A stretch of 64,000 bases of DNA from Burkholderiales bacterium (GTDB lineage: Bacteria; Pseudomonadota; Gammaproteobacteria; Burkholderiales; JAEUOS01): positions 1 through 64,000 of the forward strand of contig CANJDH010000011.1 in NCBI GenBank assembly GCA_947473125.1, in the 5' to 3' direction. Below the pieces are notes generated by a model. That model ran no database searches and was not told the DNA's origin. It was given only the letters and a program-made list of their open reading frames with translations. Each line of letters begins with the position of its first letter. Positions within the stretch are counted from its first letter, which is position 1. This document shows positions 41,649 to 50,767 of this stretch, in pieces. The position numbers and the translations under genes are program-made.

Positions 41649-42605
41649 TCAGGCCGGCACTTCTGAAGTCATGCGCCGGCTGGCGCCCATCCGGCAGGCG
41701 ATCTCGAATGCATTTTTCATCGCGGTCGGGTTCGCCACGCCCTTGCCGGCGATGTCGTAAGCCGTGCCGTGCGCGGGCGTGGTGATCGGAATCGGCAGGC
41801 CGCCCTGCACGGTGACGCCGCGCTCGAAGCCCATCAGCTTCATCGCGATCTGGCCCTGGTCGTGATACATCGTGACCACCCCGTCATAGCCTGAGCCATC
41901 GGTCTTGATTGCGCGCACGAAGGCGGTATCGGCCGAGAAGGGGCCGTCTGCCATGTAACCACGTGAGGCCGCCAGTTTTACGCCCGGTTCGATGATGCGG
42001 CCTTCTTCATCGCCGTAGTTGCCGTTGTCGCCGTTGTGCGGATTGAGGCCGCACACTGCAACGCGCGGAGCAGCCTTGCCGGCGGCGCGCAGGGCTTCGG
42101 TGATCATCTGGATCGCGTCAGCAACCTTCTCTGAAGTGAGATGTGCACTGACGTCGCGCAACGGGATGTGCGAGGTGACCCGCGAAGTCCAGAGATTTTC
42201 GAGCACGTTCAGTTCACCGCAACTGCCGGTGTGGCGCAACAACTCGGCAAACCAGCGCATCTCGTCCTCATGATGCATGCCGCCGGCGCGGAGCGCGCCC
42301 TTGTTGAGCGGCGCAAAGCACAGGGCGTCTGCCTTGCCTTCGGTCACCAGGCGCGCGCCTTCGGTCAGCGCATCGAGCATGAAACGGCCGTTTTTCTCGC
42401 TCACGACACCGCGCTCGAATGCCGGTGCGTCGAGGCCGGACCACGTGTGCACTGGTGCGCCGGGGGCACCCACGAAGCCTGCCTTGTTGCCGATCAGCAA
42501 CACGTTGGCCTTGCCGCCGGTATGAGGGTCGGCCAGCAGCTTGGCGACCAGTTCCGGGCCGACACCGGCCGGGTCGCCGGTAAACAGTGCGATGGTGGGT
42601 TTCAT
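41649..42605 (-). CDS. pdxA: PdxA-family dehydrogenase (PdxA2-like)
   Basis: This 318-residue protein belongs to the 4-hydroxythreonine-4-phosphate dehydrogenase family. Visible features are GDPAGVGPELVAKL, the metal His residues in TSHIPLRDV, YHDQGQIAMKLMGF and PAHGTAYDIAG, all retained. The context with TRAP and Bug transport genes favours a PdxA2-like catabolic role (oxidising phosphorylated four-carbon acids) over vitamin B6 synthesis. No DUF1537 kinase, the usual partner, is present. The ATG overlaps the Bug stop (ATGA). It is the last gene of the seven-gene operon. Confidence 0.88.
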   Translation of the reverse strand: MKPTIALFTGDPAGVGPELVAKLLADPHTGGKANVLLIGNKAGFVGAPGAPVHTWSGLDAPAFERGVVSEKNGRFMLDALTEGARLVTEGKADALCFAPLNKGALRAGGMHHEDEMRWFAELLRHTGSCGELNVLENLWTSRVTSHIPLRDVSAHLTSEKVADAIQMITEALRAAGKAAPRVAVCGLNPHNGDNGNYGDEEGRIIEPGVKLAASRGYMADGPFSADTAFVRAIKTDGSGYDGVVTMYHDQGQIAMKLMGFERGVTVQGGLPIPITTPAHGTAYDIAGKGVANPTAMKNAFEIACRMGASRRMTSEVPA

Positions 42606-43570
42606 TGGGCGTCGATCTTGATGTTGGCGTCTTTGATGAGTTTGCCGAAACGTTCGTACTCGGCCTTGTTGATGGCGGCAAACTGCTCAGGGCTCACATT
42701 GCCCGGCTCGCCGCCAAGCCCACGCAGCTTGGCCTGCACGTCGGGCAATTTGAGAATCCTCGCGGTCTCGGCCTGCAGGCGCTCGACCACCGCCTTTGGC
42801 GTGCCGGCCGTCACATACAGGCCGTACCAGGTGCTCATCTCGAACCCGGGCACGCCTGCCTCCATCAGGGTCGGCACGTTGGGCAATTCAGGGGAGCGCT
42901 GCGCCGTAGTCACGGCAAGCGGTTTGAGCTTGCCGCTCTTGAGGTGGCCCATTGCACTGGATGTGGTGTCGAACATGATCTGCACCTGTCCGGCAATTAC
43001 ATCGAGGTGCGCCTGGCTCGAACCCTTGTAGGGCACGTGAATCATCTCGACACCGGTGACGTGCTTGAACCCTTCGCCAGCGATGTGCTGGGTGCTGCCG
43101 ACGCCCGATGATGCGTACTTGAAATCATTCGGTTTCGCCTTCATCAGCGCGATCAGTTCCTTCACGTCTTTCGCCGCCACGCTGGTGTTGACCGCGAGCA
43201 CGTTGGGCACGGTGACGATCAAGGCGATCGGCGTCAGGTCCTTGATCGGGTCGAACCCGAGCTTGATCAGGTGCGGGGCGATCGCCTGGCCGGTGTTGGT
43301 GGCGGCCAGTAGGGTGTGGCCGTCGGGGGCGGCCTTGGCGGTGAGGTCAGCGGCGATGGTGTTGGAGGCGCCCGGGCGGTTCTCGATCACGAACGTGCCC
43401 TTGAAGGCGTCATTGAATTTTTCCGCCAGCATGCGCGCGATGATGTCGGTGCCGCCGCCGGCGGAGGCGCCGACCATGATCTTGACCGGCTTGTTCGGGT
43501 AGGTCTGCCCGTGGACAGGAGCCGCGACGAGTGCCGCGGCAAGCCCGAAGGCTGCGAGGGATTTGAGCAT
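42602..43570 (-). CDS. Bug/TctC-family periplasmic solute-binding protein
   Basis: This 322-residue binding protein has a signal peptide ending VHGQ, then YPNKPVKIMVGASAGGGTDIIAR, the NRPGASNTIAADLTAKAAPDG block and MIHVPYKGSSQ. The start at 43570 (MLKSLAAF) follows AAGGA. The gene lies 23 bp behind TRAP DctM and overlaps the pdxA-like gene by 4 bp. It is odd that one operon carries both a TRAP binding protein and a Bug protein; perhaps each takes a different related acid. Confidence 0.93.
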   Translation of the reverse strand: MLKSLAAFGLAAALVAAPVHGQTYPNKPVKIMVGASAGGGTDIIARMLAEKFNDAFKGTFVIENRPGASNTIAADLTAKAAPDGHTLLAATNTGQAIAPHLIKLGFDPIKDLTPIALIVTVPNVLAVNTSVAAKDVKELIALMKAKPNDFKYASSGVGSTQHIAGEGFKHVTGVEMIHVPYKGSSQAHLDVIAGQVQIMFDTTSSAMGHLKSGKLKPLAVTTAQRSPELPNVPTLMEAGVPGFEMSTWYGLYVTAGTPKAVVERLQAETARILKLPDVQAKLRGLGGEPGNVSPEQFAAINKAEYERFGKLIKDANIKIDAQ

Positions 43571-43593
43571 GGGAATTTCCTTGAACATGAACA

Positions 43594-44880
43594 TCAGGGG
43601 CCACCAACGGCCATGCGCGGAATCCACGTCGTGATCCACGGCACATAGGTAATCAGCAGAAGCGTCGCCACCAGCGGCACATAGAACGGCAGCATTTCAC
43701 GCAGCACATCCTTCATCTTCACCTTGGCAATGTCCGCTACGAGATACAGGGACAACCCCATCGGCGGCGTGACCAGACCGATCATCAGGTTGAACACCAC
43801 CACCATGCCGAGGTGCACCGGATCGACGCCCGCGGCCACCAGTGGCTTGGCAATGATCGGCGCGATCACCAGGATCGCGGTGGTGCTGTCGAGGAACATG
43901 CCGACCACGATCAGCATCAGGTTGACGATCAGCAGCAGCACCACGGGATTGGTCGAGATCGACAGCAGCGTCGTGGTGATCTGCTGCGGGATCTGCTCCA
44001 CCGACAAAATCCAGCCGAACAAAGCTGCAGTGGCGACGATCAGCAGGATCCCCGAAGTGGCGCGAATCGTCTCGTACGCGGCGTCGAGCAGGCCCTTGAC
44101 GGTAAGCTTGCGATAGAACACCGCGCCGACGATCAGCGTGTACGCGACCGTCACCGAGGCGATTTCGGTCGGCGTGAAAAAGCCCACCAGCATGCCGACC
44201 GTGAGGATCACCGGCGCCGCCAACGCGGGAATCGCCGGCCACATGTCATTCCAGAATTCGCGCGGCGTCGGCCAGCGCGCTGCGCGCGGATAGTTGCGCC
44301 GCTTGGCGAGCCATGCCGCCATCAGCATCAGCATGGCCGTACACAGCAGGCCGGGCAGGATGCCGCCCAGCAGCAACTGGATCACCGACGCGCCGGTGAC
44401 CGTGCCATAGATGATGAGGGGAATGCTCGGCGGAAAAATCGGACCGATGATGGCCGACGAAGACGTGACTGCGCAGGCGAACGGCACGTTGAAGCCCTTC
44501 TCGCGCATCGCGTCAATCTCGATGCGACCCAGGCCACCGATGTCGGCCAAGGCGGAGCCCGAAATGCCGGAGAACACCAGGCTGCCGAATATATTGACCT
44601 GGGCAAGGCCGCCCGGCAGGCGCCCTACCGCGGTATCGGCAAACTTGTAGATGTAGTGCGATATGCCCGAGCAGTTCATGATGCTGCCGACAAACAGGAA
44701 TACCGGCACCGCAATCAGTGGAAACGAGTCGAGTGCATAGAGCATGCGCTGCGCCACCATGTCGGCCGGCAAGCCGTTCGCCATCAGGTACACGACGCAA
44801 GGAAGGCCCAGCGCGAGTACCACCGGGAACCCGAGCAGGAACAGCACGACGAATGATGCAACTACCAGGTAGCCGGCCAA
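43594..44880 (-). CDS. dctM: TRAP transporter large permease DctM
   Basis: This 428-residue membrane protein of the TRAP-T large-subunit family has about twelve membrane helices and the conserved segments IFGSLVFSGISGSALADIGGLG, SSSAIIGPIFPPSIPLIIYG and LVTPPMGLSLYLVADI. It moves organic acids with a sodium or proton gradient together with the small subunit and the periplasmic protein encoded just upstream. The gap to dctQ is 12 bp. Confidence 0.95.
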   Translation of the reverse strand: MAGYLVVASFVVLFLLGFPVVLALGLPCVVYLMANGLPADMVAQRMLYALDSFPLIAVPVFLFVGSIMNCSGISHYIYKFADTAVGRLPGGLAQVNIFGSLVFSGISGSALADIGGLGRIEIDAMREKGFNVPFACAVTSSSAIIGPIFPPSIPLIIYGTVTGASVIQLLLGGILPGLLCTAMLMLMAAWLAKRRNYPRAARWPTPREFWNDMWPAIPALAAPVILTVGMLVGFFTPTEIASVTVAYTLIVGAVFYRKLTVKGLLDAAYETIRATSGILLIVATAALFGWILSVEQIPQQITTTLLSISTNPVVLLLIVNLMLIVVGMFLDSTTAILVIAPIIAKPLVAAGVDPVHLGMVVVFNLMIGLVTPPMGLSLYLVADIAKVKMKDVLREMLPFYVPLVATLLLITYVPWITTWIPRMAVGGP

Positions 44881-44892
44881 GATGGACCTTTC

Positions 44893-45387
44893 TCAGGTGA
44901 GCGTGGTTTGCTTGGCGTGGGCATGCCCGGTACGGATGATCCCTGCCAGGATCATCGCGGTCTCAAGTGCCAGCAGCGCCGCCCCCAGCGCCAGCGGCGC
45001 CATGAATACCAGGAACGGCATTTCCAGCGTCGCCGTGGTGTTGTCCAGATTGCGGCTGATGGTGAGCACCGCGGCGAGCGAAATGAAGCCGAACAGTGCC
45101 ACCGCGGACGCCTCGATCACAATCTGGGTGATCCAGCGAAGTCGCGGCGGCAGGAATGCCTGCACCTCTTCCATGCGAATCTGGCCGCCCTCGACGGTGA
45201 CATAGGACGCCGCCAGGAAAGTCAGGCAGATCAGGAAGTAGCGCGCCAGCTCCTCCGCGCCCGAGAACGGCAGGGTGAACACGCCGCGCATCACCACCTG
45301 TGCCAGCGGCGTGACGATCAGCAGAAACAGCAGCGCCAGACTGAGCCAGCGGATCAGCCTGCGCATGCCGTCAAGCAATGCCCGCAT
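44893..45387 (-). CDS. dctQ: TRAP transporter small permease DctQ
   Basis: This 164-residue four-helix membrane protein of the DctQ family contains EELARYFLICLTFLAASYVTVEGGQIRME, the conserved central part with the acidic and Arg residues. It bridges the binding protein and DctM. It sits between dctP (3-bp gap) and dctM (12-bp gap) as in most TRAP operons. Confidence 0.92.
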   Translation of the reverse strand: MRALLDGMRRLIRWLSLALLFLLIVTPLAQVVMRGVFTLPFSGAEELARYFLICLTFLAASYVTVEGGQIRMEEVQAFLPPRLRWITQIVIEASAVALFGFISLAAVLTISRNLDNTTATLEMPFLVFMAPLALGAALLALETAMILAGIIRTGHAHAKQTTLT

Positions 45388-45390
45388 GGA

Positions 45391-46389
45391 TTATTTGACC
45401 GAGCGGATCTGTTCGATGTAGCCGGTCCACTCGGGAAAATCCTTGGCCACCTGTGCCAGCACCGCCTTGCGGAAGGCTTCGACATCGAGTCCGTCTTTCG
45501 CTTCGACGAACACCATGCCACGGCCTTCGAGGTCCTTGCGATACTTGGCCGAAGTGTCACGGTCCCAGTCGAGGGTCTTCTTGCCAACTTCGGCCATGGT
45601 GTCTTCCATGATCTTGCGGTCGGCGGCGGGAATGCCCTGCCAGGCTTTCTCGTTGACGAACACCGACAGCACCGACTGCATGTGGTCGGTCATCATCACG
45701 TACTTCTGCACTTCGTATAGCTTCAGGTTGAAGATGTTCGGCAGCGGGTTTTCCTGCCCGACCACCAGGCCGGTAGCGAGCGCAGTGGCCAACTCCGACA
45801 CTTCAACCGGCGTCGCAACCGCACCCATGCCCGTCAGCATCGACGACCACAGCTTGATCGGCACGCCGCGATATTTCTTGCCGGCCATGTCTTTCGGGCT
45901 CAGCACCTTTTCTTTCGAGGTGAGCTCGCGGGTTCCCTGAAACAGACTGCCGACGATGCGCATGCCGCCCTTTTCAATCAGCTCCTTGTTGATCGCCTGC
46001 AGCGCCGGTGAAAGACGCGCGTCGGTGGCGCGCATGCTGTGTGCGGCATCGCGATAGACGAAGGGCGTGTTGAACACTGCGGTGGCCGGCAGGATCTTGC
46101 CGAGCGAGCCGAAGTCGTGGTGGCCCATCTGGATCGCACCCGACTTGACGCCATCGACCATTTCACCGACACCGCCGAGCTGCGAATTGGCGAACACCTG
46201 GATCTCGATACGGCCGTTGGTACGCTCCTTGATGAGCTTGGCCACTTCATCGGCGTACAGGGTCTGCGGCGCATTGGCCACGCCGACGTGGGCATAGCGC
46301 AGCTTGATTTGCGCGTGCGCAGAATTGGTCAAGGCACAAGTAGCGATGATTGCAGCGGCAAGGGTCGAAACTATCGGCAACAGCTTCAT
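45391..46389 (-). CDS. dctP: TRAP transporter substrate-binding protein DctP
   Basis: This 332-residue periplasmic protein has a signal peptide ending SAHAQ. The DctP signature follows: LRYAHVGVANAPQTLYADEV, FANSQLGGVGEMVDGVKSGAIQM and KYRGVPIKLWSSMLTGMGA with the Arg/Asn pair that clamps the substrate carboxylate. It supplies the TRAP permease encoded next. The predicted ligand is a carboxylic or sugar acid. A good start ATG (46389) follows GGAG. Confidence 0.94.
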   Translation of the reverse strand: MKLLPIVSTLAAAIIATCALTNSAHAQIKLRYAHVGVANAPQTLYADEVAKLIKERTNGRIEIQVFANSQLGGVGEMVDGVKSGAIQMGHHDFGSLGKILPATAVFNTPFVYRDAAHSMRATDARLSPALQAINKELIEKGGMRIVGSLFQGTRELTSKEKVLSPKDMAGKKYRGVPIKLWSSMLTGMGAVATPVEVSELATALATGLVVGQENPLPNIFNLKLYEVQKYVMMTDHMQSVLSVFVNEKAWQGIPAADRKIMEDTMAEVGKKTLDWDRDTSAKYRKDLEGRGMVFVEAKDGLDVEAFRKAVLAQVAKDFPEWTGYIEQIRSVK

Positions 46390-46417
46390 GGGATTCTCCT
46401 TTGGTTGACGGTCGTTG

Positions 46418-47311
46418 TTATATGAGACGTTGTTCGTACAGCTTGAACACGGCTGAGGTGTCCAATTCGGAATGACCTGCTTCGATCAGCTTGCGATACA
46501 GAGTCAGGGCTTGATGCATCATCGGTATTGGCGTTTCAAGTCCTTGCGCGTAAGCCTCCACCATTTCAAGGTCTTTTCGCAGCTGGCGCGCGTAGCCCTG
46601 CGGCGCGAAGTCGCGCGCGACCATGCGCGGGTACAGGCGCTGCAGCAGCGAACCGTCGGCATGGCCGCCGGCGAGGCATTCGGGCAGGCGCGCCGCATCG
46701 ATGCCGGCCGCCTCGGCCATGGACGCCGCTTCGGCCATCACCACATGGATGCAGCCGACGATCAACTGATTGAGCATCTTGGCGGCCAGCCCGCTGCCGG
46801 CCGGGCCCATGTGGGTAAAACGCGCCGAGACATCGGCCATCAAGGGCCGAATTCGCTCGATGCCGGCGGCGTCGCCACCGCACATGACGGTGAGCGACCC
46901 TGCTTCGGAGGCAGGCGGGCCACCCGAGACAGGCGCATCGATCCAGTGGCAACCGGTCTGTTGCATCAGGCGCGCGGCGTTGTGTTTGCCCTGCTCGACC
47001 TTGATGGTCGAAAAATCGATCAGCAATTGCGGTGGCCGGATCGCGCTGGCCACGCCATCTGGCCCGAACACCGCGGCTTCGACCGCATCGGGCGTCGGCA
47101 GGTTGGTCAGCACCAGGTCGGCGCCCTGCACGGCAGCGGCGGCGTTGTGCGCCGTCTGCGCGCCGGCGCCCTGGGCCTGCGCCATCTTCCCGGCGACGAT
47201 GTCAAACACGGTGACGGCATAGCCGCGTGACAGCAGGCGCCGCGTCATCGGCAAGCCCATCAGGCCGACGCCGATGTAGGCGATATGCAGTTTGCCGGTG
47301 GCTTCGGTCAT
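46418..47311 (-). CDS. 3-hydroxyisobutyrate dehydrogenase family (GarR/LtnD-like)
   Basis: This 297-residue NAD(P)-dependent dehydrogenase shows AYIGVGLMGLPMTRRL, DAPVSGGPPASEAGSLTVMCGG and the catalytic Lys in GSGLAAKMLNQLIVG. This family includes tartronate-semialdehyde reductase and L-threonate dehydrogenase (LtnD). In an operon with a lactonase-like hydrolase, TRAP genes and a PdxA2-like enzyme, oxidation of a sugar-derived hydroxy acid is the simplest reading. It differs from the YihU-like paralogue at 3191, which has a VGR loop. The gap to the amidohydrolase is 3 bp. Confidence 0.9.
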   Translation of the reverse strand: MTEATGKLHIAYIGVGLMGLPMTRRLLSRGYAVTVFDIVAGKMAQAQGAGAQTAHNAAAAVQGADLVLTNLPTPDAVEAAVFGPDGVASAIRPPQLLIDFSTIKVEQGKHNAARLMQQTGCHWIDAPVSGGPPASEAGSLTVMCGGDAAGIERIRPLMADVSARFTHMGPAGSGLAAKMLNQLIVGCIHVVMAEAASMAEAAGIDAARLPECLAGGHADGSLLQRLYPRMVARDFAPQGYARQLRKDLEMVEAYAQGLETPIPMMHQALTLYRKLIEAGHSELDTSAVFKLYEQRLI

Positions 47312-47314
47312 GAT

Positions 47315-48211
47315 TCAGTGCAGCCGGTAAATGCGCACGGCGTTGTCGTGAAACAGCGCGCGCCGTTCGGCATCGGAAAAGTCGGCGACGATCGTATCGA
47401 ACCCGGCGAATATTTCGGTAAATGAAGCGCACAGGCTGTCGACTGGGAAGTTGCTGGCGAACATGCAACGCTCGGGACCGAAGAGTTCAATCGTGGTCAG
47501 CACAACATTGCGATTCGCTTCCACCGTCCATGCCTGCCCGGCCTGGCCGATGCCGGAAATCTTCACGGCCACGTTCGGGCAAGCGGCAAGGTGCTGCATG
47601 GCGTTTCCCCATTCGGTGATGCCGGCTGCGCTGCGATCCGCCGGCAAGCCGGTGTGGTTGAGCACGATCTGCGTGTCCGGAAAATCCGCGGCGAGTTGCG
47701 CGGCTTCGTGCAAATGCCACCACGGCGTCTGCAATTCGTAGTGCAACCCGTTCAATTGGAGCCCTGCGAACCCTTCGCGCCACGCGGCATCGGTCATGCC
47801 GCCGGGTGCAGTGTCAGCGGCGTTCGGGTTGGCGCGCGGCTTCTGACGGATGCCGCGTACAAAATCCCACGAGGCGTGTTGTTCGAGCACCATCGCGCAA
47901 TCGTCGTGCTCCAGCCGCGCCTGCGCAATCGCCACGGTGGGGTAGCCGTAGTCGCGACGCAATGAATCAACGTAGCGCATTTCGCCGACCAGGTCGGCCG
48001 GGTCCCACTCGGTTTCGACGTATACCGTGGCCGCCACCTGGAACGGTTTGGCATCGGCAAAATAGTCGTCGGGCAGATACGGGCGTCGAATCGCCCGGTA
48101 GTCACCATAGCGAAAAGGAATCGGCGGCTCATCGCACAACCACGGGTAGTAGTGGCGCGTGGGATCCCAATAGTGCTGATGCGCATCCACGATGGCAAAG
48201 CCCAGGGTCAT
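47315..48211 (-). CDS. Amidohydrolase-2 family lactonase-like protein
   Basis: This 298-residue TIM-barrel hydrolase opens FAIVDAHQHYWDPTRHYYPW, the His-x-His metal site of the family, followed by VYVETEWDPAD and ending with FASNFPVDSLCASF (the final Asp). L-fuconolactonases and related sugar-acid lactonases share HQHxWD and PWL-like features, so hydrolysis of a sugar lactone is the best guess. It is the first gene of the leftward seven-gene operon; ATG 48211 is preferred over a TTG at 48241. Confidence 0.88.
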   Translation of the reverse strand: MTLGFAIVDAHQHYWDPTRHYYPWLCDEPPIPFRYGDYRAIRRPYLPDDYFADAKPFQVAATVYVETEWDPADLVGEMRYVDSLRRDYGYPTVAIAQARLEHDDCAMVLEQHASWDFVRGIRQKPRANPNAADTAPGGMTDAAWREGFAGLQLNGLHYELQTPWWHLHEAAQLAADFPDTQIVLNHTGLPADRSAAGITEWGNAMQHLAACPNVAVKISGIGQAGQAWTVEANRNVVLTTIELFGPERCMFASNFPVDSLCASFTEIFAGFDTIVADFSDAERRALFHDNAVRIYRLH

Positions 48212-48319
48212 GGCGCAGGGCCCCCCGCGCGGATCAAGCAAACGCCGTCGAACGCCATCACTCCTCCATACCGTTCCGCGAGATGATCAATGTCAACTCA
48301 TTGTTTTTGTTGAACTAAT

Positions 48320-48350
48320 TTATTAATAACTTTGCGTAATGCATAATTAC
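48320..48350. promoter_or_regulatory. AT-rich operator candidates between the lactonase operon and gntR
   Basis: TTATTAATAA (48320-48329) is a perfect palindrome, and GTAAT-GCATA-ATTAC (48336-48350) is an inverted repeat around an AT-rich centre. They are 17 bp apart in an otherwise GC-rich stretch between divergent genes. They are probable promoter and operator elements for the adjacent GntR regulator. Confidence 0.45.
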
Positions 48351-48422
48351 AAGTTAGCATAGACGTACCAAAGCATCCCGTCAAGCACCGAATCTGACGC
48401 CCATCCGCGCAGTGAACCAGCC

Positions 48423-49112
48423 ATGAGCGACTTTTCCGATACCGCACTCGACACGCCGATCGCTCGCACCTCGCTGCATGGCGAAGTCACATCACGTCTG
48501 CGCGACATGATTGTGGAAGCACGACTCAAACCCGGCGAACGCATCCAGGAACTCGACGTTGCCAGAGCACTGGGCGTATCACGTACGCCGATACGCGAAG
48601 CACTCAAGGTGCTTGCGTCAGAGGGCCTGGTGGAGCTGCTGCCGCTGCGCGGCGCGGTGGTCAAGGCATTCACGCCCAAGGATGCGCAGGACATGCTCGC
48701 CATGATCGGATTGCTCGAGGAGCATGCCGCCCGGGCTGCCTGCGATGCGAGTGACGCAGAGATCGAAGCCATCGCCGCCCTGCATGAACGCATGCGCCAG
48801 CACTTTGAACTGCGCGAGCGGCCGGCGTATTTCGCCCTGAACCAGCAGATCCACAACGCCATCGTCGAAGCGGCGCACAACACGACACTGTCGATGCTGC
48901 ATGCCAGCGTGCGTGCGCGCATGCGGCGGATCCGCTATATCGGCAATGGCGCGCCGGACAACTGGCAGGCCGCGATGGCCGAGCACGAAGACATGATCGC
49001 AGCCCTGCGGGCACGCGACGGCGATCGGCTGGCACGCGCCATGGCCTTGCACATCGCCAATACCTGGCCGCGCGTCTCGGCAACGGTGCAGGCGCATGAC
49101 GGCGCCGTCTGA
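48423..49112 (+). CDS. GntR-family regulator with FCD domain
   Basis: This 229-residue regulator has an N-terminal winged helix (ALGVSRTPIREALKVLASEG, LLPLRGAVVKAFTPKD) and an FCD domain (EEHAARAACDASDAE, LNQQIHNAIVEAAHNTTLSML). It is divergent from the seven-gene TRAP/PdxA operon across about 210 bp and is the obvious controller of it. The ATG at 48423 begins MSDFSDTALDTPI. The ligand is probably the transported acid or an intermediate. Confidence 0.9.
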   Translation: MSDFSDTALDTPIARTSLHGEVTSRLRDMIVEARLKPGERIQELDVARALGVSRTPIREALKVLASEGLVELLPLRGAVVKAFTPKDAQDMLAMIGLLEEHAARAACDASDAEIEAIAALHERMRQHFELRERPAYFALNQQIHNAIVEAAHNTTLSMLHASVRARMRRIRYIGNGAPDNWQAAMAEHEDMIAALRARDGDRLARAMALHIANTWPRVSATVQAHDGAV

Positions 49113-49173
49113 AACCACGCCCGCCCCCATTACAACGACAGCGCCGCTGGCAAATTCAACGTAGCATGCCGGC

Positions 49174-49668
49174 ATGGCCAGCACCGCACTCCAGCTCTAC
49201 GCCCTGCCGCGCAACCCGATCGAGATCGAAGCGGCGAAAGTGCGCTCGCGCAAGCGCCTCACGCGTACTGCGGCGATCGCCTCGGCCGCGTCGATCATTC
49301 CGTTGCCCGGCATCGACATTGCGGTAGACGCCGGTGCCCTGTTGAAGCTGATCCCTGAAATCAATCGCGAGTTCGGCCTCACCCCGGACCAGATCGAGCA
49401 GCTCTCGCCCAACAAGCAATTGATCGTCTACAAGGCCATCGTTGCCGTCGGCGGCGCCATGATCGGCAAACTGATCACGCGCGAGCTGGTGATCGAAGCG
49501 CTCAAGGTGGTGGGCGTGCGCCTTACTGTCAAGCAGGTAAGCAAGTATGTGCCGATTGCCGGACAGGCCCTGTCAGCGGTGATCGGATTTGCCGCAATGC
49601 AGTATGTGGGTCGCCAGCACATCAAGGAATGCGCGCGCGTAGTCGACTTGATACGCGAGATGAAGTAA
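49174..49668 (+). CDS. DUF697-like membrane protein
   Basis: This 164-residue protein has two or three amphipathic to hydrophobic helices: IASAASIIPLPGIDIAVDAGALLKL, YKAIVAVGGAMIGKLITREL and VPIAGQALSAVIGFAAMQYVG. The PLPGIDIAVD turn recalls the DUF697/YcjF-type domain found at the ends of some bacterial GTPases, here as a free-standing unit. The function is unknown. It follows the gntR gene by 61 bp but is probably separate. Confidence 0.7.
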   Translation: MASTALQLYALPRNPIEIEAAKVRSRKRLTRTAAIASAASIIPLPGIDIAVDAGALLKLIPEINREFGLTPDQIEQLSPNKQLIVYKAIVAVGGAMIGKLITRELVIEALKVVGVRLTVKQVSKYVPIAGQALSAVIGFAAMQYVGRQHIKECARVVDLIREMK

Positions 49669-49774
49669 ACGGCAGCTCGCAATCACCGTCCCGGTGCATC
49701 GGCTGCGACGCGCCAAAATGGCGCACAATCGCAACTCACTTTTGCAACTCACCTCAGACTTCCTGCACCGAACC

Positions 49775-50755
49775 ATGCCCATCCTTCGCCGTCGCCGCAT
49801 TGCGGCAGCCCTCGCCGCGCTTCCCGCATTCGCAATGGCCGGCTCCGCAGTAGCGCAATCGACCTGGCCCGCCAAGCCGGTCAAGCTGGTCGTGCCGTTC
49901 GCAGCCGGCGGGCCTACCGACACCATCGCGCGCCTGGTCGCACAAAAAATGCAGGACGTGTGGAAGCAGCCCGTGGTGATCGAATACAAACCCGGCGGCG
50001 GCACCATCGTCGGCACCGACTTCGTCGCCAAATCACCGGCGGATGGCTACACGCTCGGCATGTCGATCAGCGCGCACCAGATCAACCCGAGCCTGCAACC
50101 AACGATGCCCTACGACACCCTCAAGGACTTGTCGGGCGTCACGCAACTGGCGCAAGCGCACTTTGGCTTGTTTGCGCATCCCTCGTTTGAGCCGAACACC
50201 ATCCCCGAATTGATCGCATGGGCGAAAAAGAACCCCGGCAAGCTTTCCTATGCCACGCCGGGCCTCGGTACCGGCACCCATCTGGCCGGCGAACTGCTCA
50301 AGGGCATGGGCGGTTTCGACATGGTGCATGTGCCGTACAAGGGCAGCGCGCCGGCGCAGCAGGACGTGATCGGCGGGCGCGTACCGCTGCTGTTCGACAT
50401 CCTCTATTCGGCGATGCCGTTCGTGCGCCAGGGGCGCCTCAAGGTCATCGCGCTGGCAAGCCCGAAGCGCGCCGAGGGCGAACCCGCCATTCCGTTGATA
50501 TCCGAAACCCTGCCCGGCTTTGGCGCCCTGAGCGTGATGGGCATTGTTGCGCCGGCGGGCGTGCCGCGCGAGCTGCTGCGCCGCATCGGCGGCGACATCG
50601 GCCGTTCGGTGAAGGACTCCGACCTCACCACGCGCATGGCACAACTGGGCATGGAACCGGTCGGCTCGACCCCGGACGAATTTGACGCCTTGATCCGTGT
50701 TGAAATCGACAAGTGGGCCAAAGTGATCAAGGCCGGCAACATCAAACTTGAATAA
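49775..50755 (+). CDS. Bug/TctC-family periplasmic solute-binding protein
   Basis: This 326-residue exported binding protein has a signal with RRRRIAAALAALPAFAMA (Tat-like Arg cluster) ending SAVAQ. It continues with WPAKPVKLVVPFAAGGPTDTIAR, GTIVGTDFVAKSPADGYT and MVHVPYKGSAPAQ. The start at 49775 (MPILRRRR) begins the signal; earlier in-frame codons exist but are not part of it. The TauD-type dioxygenase starts 12 bp downstream with AAAGGAG, so binding protein and enzyme are coupled. Confidence 0.92.
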   Translation: MPILRRRRIAAALAALPAFAMAGSAVAQSTWPAKPVKLVVPFAAGGPTDTIARLVAQKMQDVWKQPVVIEYKPGGGTIVGTDFVAKSPADGYTLGMSISAHQINPSLQPTMPYDTLKDLSGVTQLAQAHFGLFAHPSFEPNTIPELIAWAKKNPGKLSYATPGLGTGTHLAGELLKGMGGFDMVHVPYKGSAPAQQDVIGGRVPLLFDILYSAMPFVRQGRLKVIALASPKRAEGEPAIPLISETLPGFGALSVMGIVAPAGVPRELLRRIGGDIGRSVKDSDLTTRMAQLGMEPVGSTPDEFDALIRVEIDKWAKVIKAGNIKLE

Positions 50756-50767
50756 AAGGAGCGTGCC

